Part shown: piece after piece, positions 1-6,738 of the stretch
How the letters are laid out: each line of letters starts with the position of its first letter
How positions within the stretch are numbered: position 1 is the first letter of the stretch
Assembly (NCBI GenBank): GCA_020629095.1
Contig: JAHDDZ010000028.1
Span: 1-8,828 of the forward strand
DNA from: Candidatus Altimarinota bacterium
GTDB taxonomy: Bacteria; Patescibacteriota; Gracilibacteria; UBA4473
Direction: 5' to 3'
DNA: 8,828 nucleotides
Position numbers and translations under genes: made by a program
The notes under the pieces: generated by a model
What the model was told of the DNA's origin: nothing
Databases searched by the model: none
The model's input: the letters and a program-made list of their open reading frames with translations, nothing else

Positions 1-2
1 AG

Positions 3-3000
3 GTGCTTGCAGAGGCGGAATATCAGCCGCTAGACATCGTGCATGGGGTGCACAAAACAGAGGCCCTGCGGCACGTGCGAAATCGCATGAAAGAACTAGA
101 AACAGGGGCCACCAGTCTGAAGGAGGAAATCAAACCAGAGGCGTTTGTGGGCATGGTGCAGCAGTTTATAAATCGGTTTTTTCCAGATAAAAACTTGGGG
201 GATCTTGCCACAAACAAAAGTGGGTTGGAGGCCGCAATGAATGAAGTGGCGATAGAAATAATCAACCATGTGCACACAAAAGGCCTGGCCGATGAGGCTG
301 TTAAAGAGAGTATTACCAGCAATCTCGAAAAAGAACTATTTGATGATATATTTAGGCCTTATGAAACAGTTGAGGTGAATGGAAATATTCAAATTAGAAG
401 AACTGCTGATTCATTTACATTCCCTCCAAAAGAGATACATAAAAAGCACTTCACAGATGTGCATGGAGTGCTTAACCTCTTGGAGTACCTTATGGATAAA
501 GTTAATGCGGATGAGAAAATAACCAAAAGTTATTGGGATTCATTTAATGAAAATGACTTCTTAGGAAAACAAATAAGTAGCAATGCAGAGAAAGCCGCCA
601 AAGCGGTCACCACAGTCACCCCCGTGCTAGAGCTGGAGCCACTGGTGGAAACAGAAATCAAGGTAATTCCACTAGAAAAGTGGAAGGAGCTGATGCAGCC
701 GTATGTGCCAGATGGGCACAATATAGACACGCCAGATGGGTTGATTTTATTACTCAGAGAAGAAGCAAAAAGACAAATGTTTCACGTATTCAGCTTTGAG
801 CTGAACATAGATCAACAAGTGCGTCGAATGTATGCCGAGGGAGAAATGGAAATTGAGGGAGAATGGGATACATTAGATGCTGAAAAAAGTGCCTCATTTT
901 TGAACTTAGCACCATGGAATGGAAAAAATCTATCAGAGAGTCCTAAAAAGATGGTTGGAGAGGCTATGGAAAGTCTACTACAAACAAAGAAAGTGCAACG
1001 CCCCAAAGACGGTCTTAAAGAGTATTTATGGCTGTATCCAGACGATGTTGAACTTTATTTAATTCAAAACGTGAAAGCGATGAAGAGTGATGTGGGCACG
1101 AGAAGAATACAGTCTGGAGATGATTTGAGAAATCTATATGATAGCATTCTTCAACAGTTTAATAGTTTTTTTGGTTGGAGTATGGGTATGCCTGATCAAA
1201 AATTGTTTAATGGTCTTTTTGATAAAAGCAAGACTGGTTTCGAAGATGGTTTTTCTTCATTAGAAGTGATTAGCACTATTTGTGCTATGGATTCTGCTTT
1301 AAATAGAGCAAAAGATGAAGATAAAGTAGATGGATGGATGCCAGCTACTTTGAGTATTTATGGTACAGAAGGAGCTTTAACAATTGAGAGATTTCGGGGC
1401 ATAGAATTTGACATGCGAAAGTCATTCATGGAGTTCTTTAAAGAAAATGGCAAAACAGGAGCAGAAAATCGAGGTAGACAAGAATTGCGCCAAACAGAAT
1501 ATGAGAACCTTCAAAAGCTGGGAAAAGCAATAAAAGAGGGGGATTTCGCTGCCATGAAGGAAATACTGGCAGAGCCAGAAAAGCTGAAAGAAGAAGGTCT
1601 TTCGAGTAAGAAATTGATTGACTTTATTAACCAAATAATGCTGACAGACCCCGAAGTGTTTTATACGCAAATGGGGTCAGAATATATGCACTTTGATGCA
1701 TCGGAGGGGGTAACATTGCAGCAGGCATATATGGAGTATTTTGTGCCGGAGCTGAAGCAAAAACGGATAGCCGCAGAACGCAAGCGCGAAGAGCTGCGGA
1801 AGGGAATGAATAAAAAGTCTATGTGGCAGCGCATGACCGAAAAGTGGGGCAGTGGCGGTAAAAGAAGAGACTATGAGAATAATATTTTTCAGCACAAAGG
1901 GAAGTCTCCGTCTCGTATGGGGAACCCTTATGAGACTACGGAGGGGGACTTGATTCCTATGCTGCACATCGACCCGCCACCAAATGATATGATGGTGATG
2001 TGGATGGACGGAAAGTATAATCCGGATGGGAGCTGGGAGGAGCTGGACATTCCGTTGTATAATGAGTTTGATGGGCCATATAACAGTCATGCTGTTACCC
2101 TGCCGGGGCAATATGCAGACGACGTCGTGCGCCTGCCGCAGCCCCTCTGGAGCCGCATTAGTGGAGGCGTAAAAGCATATGATAAGCGCGGGAGAGAAGT
2201 TCCGATTGTAGTAGAATCTGATATTTCTAGGCACACGAGCATACGCGTTATAGGCGAGAAAAACCCAGATTTATATACGATTAAATATATCTTAGAAACG
2301 CCACAAGAAATCCCGCAACCAGCAAATTACACCAAGCGGGCATATGAATTATTTACGAAGCGAATTGAGCAAGAAATCAGCCCAGAGCTGACAAAGTCAA
2401 TAGTAGATTTAGACGCTGAAGACAGCGCTTTTGTGGCAGATTTGCAGTCGCAAAACACGACGATTTTAGAGCAGCTGAATGCCATTTGGAATAGGGCAAA
2501 TGAGCAGTTTCTTTACATCGAAAAGCAGACAATGAGCCCAGAGCTGCAGGAGGCTTATAATGCGTCGCATACGGTAGCAGAAAAGCTGGAAAACATGCAG
2601 CAATGGTGTGAGTTGGGGCGAGCCAACCCAAACCCGTCTGTTTCAAAGCTGTACACAGAAAAGAAATATACGGGGGTGTGCGAGGGGTTTCAGATGCTGA
2701 TGATGAGCTATTTGCGGGCAGCTGGAATCCCTTCGGCTGGCACAGTCGGTGTGGTGGCCAGCACAAAAAGCCCCACAGCAAAAAACATGCATGGGCGGGT
2801 AGCGATATTTCTGCCAGATGGTGATGGGCGGGTTATTCCGTTTGAAATGGACCTGGGCAGCTCCACCAGCTGGATGCCGTTATTTGTGCGCCAGCAGGTT
2901 GATGCAGGCACAACCAAACAGGCGCTAGAAAACACAGAAAATGCAGACCAGCAGCGAGCAGAGGAACAAGCAGAAATGGCACATATTCCAGAAGAAATAC

Positions 3001-3371
3001 CAGAATCAGAACGCATTACAGAAGCTGAAATTAGCGCACTGAGCCCGTCTCAAAAGTATGCAATGTATGGAGAAATGAGTGGGAAAATATCGCCCTATGA
3101 TAATCGCGTGGCGGCACCGCTTATGGATATTATTAAGTTTTCTGGGCTGCAAAAAATAACAGCACAGCTAAATGAATTAGATACTCAGTTAGGGAGACAA
3201 ACAGTCCTCCCGGCAGATGATTTAGAAACAGCAATAGCTGAAGCAATTACGCCGCAATATCCAATTGGGCAACTGGAAACGCAGCTACAGCAGCTTTTGG
3301 CCGCCGCAGAAAATGCGCCCTATGCGAGTACAATATATCGTATGCTGACGCTGGTGCGGTTGCAGATGTAG
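3..3371 (+). CDS. Giant protein with transglutaminase-like domain (5' end outside window)
   Basis: At least 1122 residues are visible and the frame is open at the left edge. The GTG at position 3 is only the first possible start seen, so the real start is probably upstream. Residues 1 to about 640 are mostly helical and charged, ending in a very basic stretch (about 584-630). Residues 650-770 look beta-rich, with the motif HIDPPPND at 655-662. Residues about 885-955 resemble a transglutaminase-like cysteine hydrolase fold: GVCEGF with Cys893 before a helix, His930 in MHGR, and Asp950 in FEMDLG, spaced 37 and 20 residues apart as in that superfamily. The C-terminus is helical. I see no signal peptide or membrane segment in this part. 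The superfamily includes crosslinking enzymes and proteases, so the reaction cannot be named. The gene ends in TAG, with no clear terminator after it. The domain call is moderately sure; the overall role is unknown. Confidence 0.72.
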   Translation: MLAEAEYQPLDIVHGVHKTEALRHVRNRMKELETGATSLKEEIKPEAFVGMVQQFINRFFPDKNLGDLATNKSGLEAAMNEVAIEIINHVHTKGLADEAVKESITSNLEKELFDDIFRPYETVEVNGNIQIRRTADSFTFPPKEIHKKHFTDVHGVLNLLEYLMDKVNADEKITKSYWDSFNENDFLGKQISSNAEKAAKAVTTVTPVLELEPLVETEIKVIPLEKWKELMQPYVPDGHNIDTPDGLILLLREEAKRQMFHVFSFELNIDQQVRRMYAEGEMEIEGEWDTLDAEKSASFLNLAPWNGKNLSESPKKMVGEAMESLLQTKKVQRPKDGLKEYLWLYPDDVELYLIQNVKAMKSDVGTRRIQSGDDLRNLYDSILQQFNSFFGWSMGMPDQKLFNGLFDKSKTGFEDGFSSLEVISTICAMDSALNRAKDEDKVDGWMPATLSIYGTEGALTIERFRGIEFDMRKSFMEFFKENGKTGAENRGRQELRQTEYENLQKLGKAIKEGDFAAMKEILAEPEKLKEEGLSSKKLIDFINQIMLTDPEVFYTQMGSEYMHFDASEGVTLQQAYMEYFVPELKQKRIAAERKREELRKGMNKKSMWQRMTEKWGSGGKRRDYENNIFQHKGKSPSRMGNPYETTEGDLIPMLHIDPPPNDMMVMWMDGKYNPDGSWEELDIPLYNEFDGPYNSHAVTLPGQYADDVVRLPQPLWSRISGGVKAYDKRGREVPIVVESDISRHTSIRVIGEKNPDLYTIKYILETPQEIPQPANYTKRAYELFTKRIEQEISPELTKSIVDLDAEDSAFVADLQSQNTTILEQLNAIWNRANEQFLYIEKQTMSPELQEAYNASHTVAEKLENMQQWCELGRANPNPSVSKLYTEKKYTGVCEGFQMLMMSYLRAAGIPSAGTVGVVASTKSPTAKNMHGRVAIFLPDGDGRVIPFEMDLGSSTSWMPLFVRQQVDAGTTKQALENTENADQQRAEEQAEMAHIPEEIPESERITEAEISALSPSQKYAMYGEMSGKISPYDNRVAAPLMDIIKFSGLQKITAQLNELDTQLGRQTVLPADDLETAIAEAITPQYPIGQLETQLQQLLAAAENAPYASTIYRMLTLVRLQM

Positions 3372-3409
3372 CTGTATTGATGTATATTTTGCGTCTCCAT
3401 AAAAAAACT

Positions 3410-3438
3410 TTGACCTACAGCATAATGGGAGGGATAAT
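3410..3438 (+). promoter_or_regulatory. Sigma-70-like promoter for the winged-helix gene
   Basis: A TTGACC -35 box (3410-3415) and a GATAAT -10 box (3433-3438) are separated by exactly 17 bp. A run of seven A residues (3401-3407) lies just upstream and could act as an UP element. Transcription would start near 3445, giving a leader of about 40 nt before the ATG at 3486. Each box differs from consensus at one position. It is the only strong promoter-like match I found ahead of the gene at 3486, and it may also serve the block from 4251 onward. Confidence 0.62.
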
Positions 3439-3485
3439 CAGAGATGCATTAGATTTGATTTTTTAGAGAAGTGATCAAATAATAA

Positions 3486-4181
3486 ATGTGTAACCTATCT
3501 CCCCACTTTATGATAACAGTAAGAGAGGCATCAGAACGAGAAAGAAATGGATTACAGCTCGAGCCGTTTTTGCAGAACAGCGAATTCACAGAGTCAATTC
3601 AGAAGCTGGCTGGAGGAATTGTAGGGCAAGTATCAGAGAGCGTAGAACAGATCAGGAAACTGATGCCGGTTGTGGATTATTCATTTAAAATCCCTCAAGA
3701 ACGCTCTCATTTGAGCCAAATAATTGAGCGAGAAATTCAACAGCCTGGGCTCTATGAAGCTATTCTAATAGAACAAACACAGAAGCCAATGCATTCGTCA
3801 GATAGGGCACTGCTGGAGCATATGGCAGAAAAGTTGGATTGTGCTTCAGCAGAACGGCCGGTGCGTGAATGCGAGCCGATTATATTTGCATCAGATTTTA
3901 TATTTAATGCAGTCGGATTATTTTTAACGTATAAAGAAAGGCGGTTGAAATCTTTGAGTTCCTTAGAAATGCAACTATGTTCAGTGCTTTTTTTTGAAGA
4001 AGCGGGATATAAGTTTTCAACTCTTGAAGTATCAGAAAAAGTGTATGGAGAACCAGAGAGCAGTCAATTAGATGTAAAGTTTAAGAAGATGGTTCAGCGG
4101 TTTAATAATAGAATAGAAAAACAAACGGGAAGAAAACTCATACAATATTCAATAGATTATGTGAGTCTGAGAGCGGCATAG
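3486..4181 (+). CDS. Putative transcription regulator with OmpR/PhoB-like winged helix
   Basis: The product has 231 residues. Residues 157-229 follow the layout of the OmpR/PhoB C-terminal winged-helix domain: a start like LSSLEMQL (usually LTxxEfxLL), a middle segment ending in VSEKVYG (usually LLexVWG), a recognition-helix region with LDVKFKKMVQRFNNRI, then GRKLIQYSIDYVSLRA (usually pxlIxTVrGvGYrl). The first 150 residues are helical and are not a recognisable phospho-receiver; I see no conserved aspartate pocket, so any signal input is unknown. The start at 3486 is the first ATG after the promoter. A second in-frame ATG at 3510 (MITVREAS) is possible, and neither has a good ribosome binding site. 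The gene ends 69 bp before the ParB-methyltransferase gene, with phased repeats between them, so it is a candidate local regulator. The DNA-binding call is moderate; the target is inferred. Confidence 0.6.
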   Translation: MCNLSPHFMITVREASERERNGLQLEPFLQNSEFTESIQKLAGGIVGQVSESVEQIRKLMPVVDYSFKIPQERSHLSQIIEREIQQPGLYEAILIEQTQKPMHSSDRALLEHMAEKLDCASAERPVRECEPIIFASDFIFNAVGLFLTYKERRLKSLSSLEMQLCSVLFFEEAGYKFSTLEVSEKVYGEPESSQLDVKFKKMVQRFNNRIEKQTGRKLIQYSIDYVSLRAA

Positions 4182-4186
4182 TCAAG

Positions 4187-4227
4187 AATGTCCCCGAAAA
4201 AAGACAGAAATGTCCCCGAGGTGTCCC
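4187..4227 (+). promoter_or_regulatory. Phased TGTCCC direct repeats, possible operator
   Basis: The 11-mer AATGTCCCCGA occurs twice, at 4187-4197 and 4209-4219, and TGTCCC recurs at 4222-4227. The TGTCCC starts (4189, 4211, 4222) are 22 and 11 bp apart, so all three lie on about the same face of the helix. OmpR/PhoB-family proteins typically bind direct repeats with 11-bp spacing, and the gene just upstream encodes such a winged helix. An operator is therefore plausible. The alternative is a remnant of a transposon end, since short repeats of this kind also occur at insertion sequence termini. Confidence 0.4.
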
Positions 4228-4232
4228 TGGGG
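4214..4232 (+). other. GC-rich hairpin upstream of the ParB-methyltransferase gene
   Basis: CCCCGAGG (4214-4221) pairs with CCTGGGG (4226-4232): seven base pairs with one bulged G (4218) and a four-base loop TGTC. No run of T follows, so it is not a standard terminator. It ends 18 nt before the ATG at 4251 and could affect translation of that gene or simply be part of the operator. Confidence 0.35.
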
Positions 4233-4235
4233 TGA

Positions 4236-4256
4236 TGTCACACTGGGGGCATGACA
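4236..4256 (+). repeat. Small inverted repeat spanning the start codon
   Basis: TGTCA at 4236-4240 and TGACA at 4252-4256 form a perfect 5-bp inverted repeat with an 11-nt gap. The right arm overlaps the ATG at 4251. It could be a dyad operator or a weak RNA stem masking the start. Five-base arms can occur by chance. Confidence 0.25.
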
Positions 4257-5531
4257 AAAAATCATACATCGTTTTCGGAGATAGAGGTGCAGCAGGTACC
4301 AGTGCAGAAGCTGAAGCCTGCCCTCTATAATCCACGGAAGTGGAATGAGCAGCAGAAAGCTCAGTTGCGTGAGAGTATAGATCGGTTTGGGTTTGTAGAC
4401 CCGATATTGGTCAATGGCGCAAAAGGAAGAAAGAATATAGTGATCGGGGGGCACTTTCGGCTAGAGGTCGCGAAAGAGGTAGGAATGGAGACAGTGCCAG
4501 TGGTATATGTAGACATACTAGACAGGGAGAGAGAAAAGGAGCTGAACTTGCGTCTAAATAGAAATACGGGGTCATGGGACTATGATGTGCTGCGAGAGAT
4601 GGATATAGACCTGCTATTAGATGTGGGGTTCAACGATTCTGATTTATCGGTTATGTGGGACGAGCAACTCGGAGTAGAGACTGATGGTTTTGATGTAAAA
4701 AATGAGATTGAGCAGATAACAAATCCAGACTCACAGATTGGCGAGGTGTATGAGCTAGGGCGGCACCGATTAGTGTGTGGAGACGCAACTGACTCAGCCG
4801 TTTTGAAGCAGTTAATGGGAAAGAAAAAGGCAGATATGCTGTACTGTGATCCGCCCTATAATCTTAATTATGATTATCAAAAAGGGTTGGGCACAGAACA
4901 AAGATATGCCTGTGGGACAGTAGATGACAAACGAACAGATGAAGAGTATGCACTCTTTTTACAGCAGACAATCCAGAATGGCTTAGCGCATGCGCAGAAA
5001 AATACGCACGTGTTTTATTACTGTGACCAGAAGTATATAGGGACGCTGCAGGGATTGTATAGGAAACATGGAATAGAGAATAAACGGGTTTGTTTATGGA
5101 TTAAGAATAATCAAAACGTGACGCCCAAAGTGGCGTTTAATAAGTGCTATGAGCCGTGTGTTTATGGCACACGGGGCACGCCTTATTTGTCAGACAAGAG
5201 TCTTAATTTTACAGAAGTGCTGAACCCTGAGGTGGGCACCGGAAACAGAACGCTTGATGACATTGGCGACTTGATAGACATTTGGCTAGTAAAGCGGTTG
5301 CCAACGAGCGAGTATTTGCACCCGACAGAAAAACCCGTGACACTGCACGAGCGCCCGCTCAAGCGATGCACAAAAGCGGGTGATATTATTCTCGATTTAT
5401 TTGGTGGTTCTGGCAGTACGCTTGTGGCATGCGAGCAACTGGGGCGCACGGCGTACTTGGTTGAGAAAGACCCTATCTTTTGCGATATTATACGGAAACG
5501 GTTTGCAGCACTAACCGCACAAAACACATGA
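4251..5531 (+). CDS. ParB-like nuclease domain fused to beta-class N6-adenine DNA methyltransferase
   Basis: The product has 426 residues. Residues about 14-115 form a ParB/Srx-like N-terminal domain, with NPRKW at 27-31 and GGHFR at 66-70 in place of the usual GERR-type box. Residues about 160-426 are a DNA methyltransferase using S-adenosylmethionine. Motif IV is DPPY at 200-203, followed by a central target-recognition region and then motif I (DLFGGSGST, 382-390). The order IV before I defines the beta class, and DPPY points to N6-adenine methylation. HPTEKP precedes motif I as usual. This fusion is common in phages and integrated elements, where it may protect or mark element DNA. The recognition site cannot be read from sequence. 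The start at 4251 leaves the ParB domain intact, but only a GGGGG tract 1 nt away lies upstream, not a well-spaced Shine-Dalgarno. The stop overlaps the next gene's start. Confidence 0.9.
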   Translation: MTKNHTSFSEIEVQQVPVQKLKPALYNPRKWNEQQKAQLRESIDRFGFVDPILVNGAKGRKNIVIGGHFRLEVAKEVGMETVPVVYVDILDREREKELNLRLNRNTGSWDYDVLREMDIDLLLDVGFNDSDLSVMWDEQLGVETDGFDVKNEIEQITNPDSQIGEVYELGRHRLVCGDATDSAVLKQLMGKKKADMLYCDPPYNLNYDYQKGLGTEQRYACGTVDDKRTDEEYALFLQQTIQNGLAHAQKNTHVFYYCDQKYIGTLQGLYRKHGIENKRVCLWIKNNQNVTPKVAFNKCYEPCVYGTRGTPYLSDKSLNFTEVLNPEVGTGNRTLDDIGDLIDIWLVKRLPTSEYLHPTEKPVTLHERPLKRCTKAGDIILDLFGGSGSTLVACEQLGRTAYLVEKDPIFCDIIRKRFAALTAQNT

Positions 5532-6301
5532 ATACGAAACAATCAAAAACAAGGAAACCTATTCAGCAAGGAGACGTATTTGCATTAGGGGAACATAGAC
5601 TGATGTGCGGAGATGCAACTGACAAACAGCGAATAGATGCATTTTTAGGGGAGCAACAGATACATGTGTTGCTCACAGATGTGCCGTATGGAGTAGACGT
5701 GGTGGCGAGTAATAAGAGTTTTGGAAAAAACACAAGAGACCATATAGAAATTGCAAATGACCACCTGCAAACAACGGATGAGTTTTGCACTTTCTCTGAA
5801 CAATGGTTGAGCACAATAAATGATCATTTTGCGAGAAAGAATAGTATCTATGTGTTTAATTCTGATAAGATGATGTTTCCACTTGAGCGGGCAATTCGGA
5901 AGTGTGGCGGAAAGGTTGCGCAGTTGCTGGTGTGGGTTAAGACGGGGGCTGTGATTGGAAGACTAGATTATCTACCACAGCATGAGCTGATTGCCTATGG
6001 GTGGTTTGGGGTGCACCAGTTTTATAAGTCCAAAGATAAGTCGGTACTGATTACGCCCAAGACAAGAAAGAAGACACTGCACCCAACCATGAAACCCGTG
6101 CCACTGCTGCGCCGGTTAATCCTCAATAGTAGTACAAGAGGCGAAATGGTATATGACCCATTTGGAGGGAGCGGCAGCACGCTAATAGCCTGTGAACAAA
6201 CAAAGCGGCGCTGTTTCATGGTCGAGCTGGAGCCGCATTACTGCGGAGTAATCATCAAGCGGTGGGAGAAACTAACAGGACAAGTAGCTCAGAAAATCTA
6301 A
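5528..6301 (+). CDS. Second beta-class DNA methyltransferase with variant motif IV (DVPY)
   Basis: The product has 257 residues. It is a stand-alone methyltransferase related to the C-terminal part of the preceding protein: both share a G-[ED]-V-[YF]-x-L-G-x-H-R-L-x-C-G-D-A-T-D block (residues 15-32 here, 164-181 there), an HPTxKP stretch and motif I (DPFGGSGST, 210-218 here). Motif IV precedes motif I, so it is beta class. The catalytic motif reads DVPYG (51-55), where DPPYG is expected; the codon is GTG, so the first proline is replaced by valine. The loss of this active-site proline could lower activity or alter specificity. It has no ParB domain. I chose the ATG at 5528, which shares an ATGA with the upstream stop, rather than an in-frame TTG at 5480. 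The last base of its stop overlaps the next ATG. Probably an adenine methyltransferase; activity uncertain. Confidence 0.85.
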   Translation: MNTKQSKTRKPIQQGDVFALGEHRLMCGDATDKQRIDAFLGEQQIHVLLTDVPYGVDVVASNKSFGKNTRDHIEIANDHLQTTDEFCTFSEQWLSTINDHFARKNSIYVFNSDKMMFPLERAIRKCGGKVAQLLVWVKTGAVIGRLDYLPQHELIAYGWFGVHQFYKSKDKSVLITPKTRKKTLHPTMKPVPLLRRLILNSSTRGEMVYDPFGGSGSTLIACEQTKRRCFMVELEPHYCGVIIKRWEKLTGQVAQKI

Positions 6302-6738
6302 TGGCATGGGATAAAAAACGCACGGCTGCAGAGCAAAAGCAAATCAAAAAACAGCTAATAGAAATGCTGCAAAAAATGCCATTGGTGCAGTCTGCGTGTG
6401 CAAAAGTCGGCATTGGGAGGTCAACGCTGTATCGTTGGAAAAAGGAGGATGCTTCATTTGCAAAAGAGCTAGAAGCCGCTCAGCAGATATCTCGAGCCAT
6501 TATGAATGACATAGCGGAGAGTAAGATGATCCAGCGGATTGAGGAAGGAAACCCGAACATGATACGGTTTTGGCTGACGCACAATCATCCAATCTATCAA
6601 AAACAGACATCAGACGTATCAGTCGAATGGAAGCCACCATCGGCAACAATGCTCGGCTTTGAGTACTTCAATGCCCTCAAAATGACACTACCGAGCCTGT
6701 TACACACGGATACTCCTAGCACCGAAGACGATGCATAA
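6301..6738 (+). CDS. Terminase small subunit-like helix-turn-helix protein
   Basis: The product has 145 residues. Residues about 11-50 form a homeodomain-like helix-turn-helix: a helix (IKKQLIEMLQK), then VQSACAKVGIGRSTLYRWKK at 29-48, the pattern seen in phage phBC6A51-type small terminase subunits. A second helical part follows, with GNPNMIRFWLTHNHPIYQ near 87-104, like the G-[DN]-x-x-x-[IL]-x-F-x-L segment of the same families. In phages this protein binds pac or cos DNA and hands it to the large subunit. The gene directly follows two methyltransferases and overlaps the terminase-like ATPase gene by 8 nt, which strengthens the call. The ATG at 6301 overlaps the preceding TAA by one base (TAATG), typical of coupled translation; an in-frame GTG at 6262 lies inside the upstream gene and is less likely. 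The C-terminal 30 residues match nothing I know. Confidence 0.75.
   Translation: MAWDKKRTAAEQKQIKKQLIEMLQKMPLVQSACAKVGIGRSTLYRWKKEDASFAKELEAAQQISRAIMNDIAESKMIQRIEEGNPNMIRFWLTHNHPIYQKQTSDVSVEWKPPSATMLGFEYFNALKMTLPSLLHTDTPSTEDDA

Noticed and set aside
1677..2234. 185-residue minus-strand open frame
   Set aside because: It is antisense to the giant gene, rich in His, Pro and Ile without domain structure, and has no promoter or coupled neighbour; a shadow frame.
2377..2781. 134-residue minus-strand open frame
   Set aside because: It is antisense to the region before and into the transglutaminase-like domain, and its composition is that of a shadow.
3955..3983. Internal promoter for the methyltransferase block (TTGAGT, then ATGTTC after 17 bp)
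   Set aside because: The -10 match is poor and the site lies inside the winged-helix coding region.
4214..4232. Rho-independent terminator after the winged-helix gene
   Set aside because: The hairpin is GC-rich but is followed by TGATGTCACAC and not by a T run.
5480..5527. TTG start extending the second methyltransferase upstream
   Set aside because: It lies inside the preceding gene and adds 16 residues outside the family domain; the ATG at 5528 forms a standard ATGA coupling junction.
5526..5534. TGA read as glycine (Gracilibacteria/Absconditabacteria code)
   Set aside because: TGA ends the first methyltransferase just after its last expected helix and overlaps the next ATG; the same holds at 7834-7836.
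6262..6300. GTG start extending the small-terminase-like protein
   Set aside because: It overlaps the methyltransferase C-terminus by 40 bases; the ATG at 6301 in TAATG is a better start.
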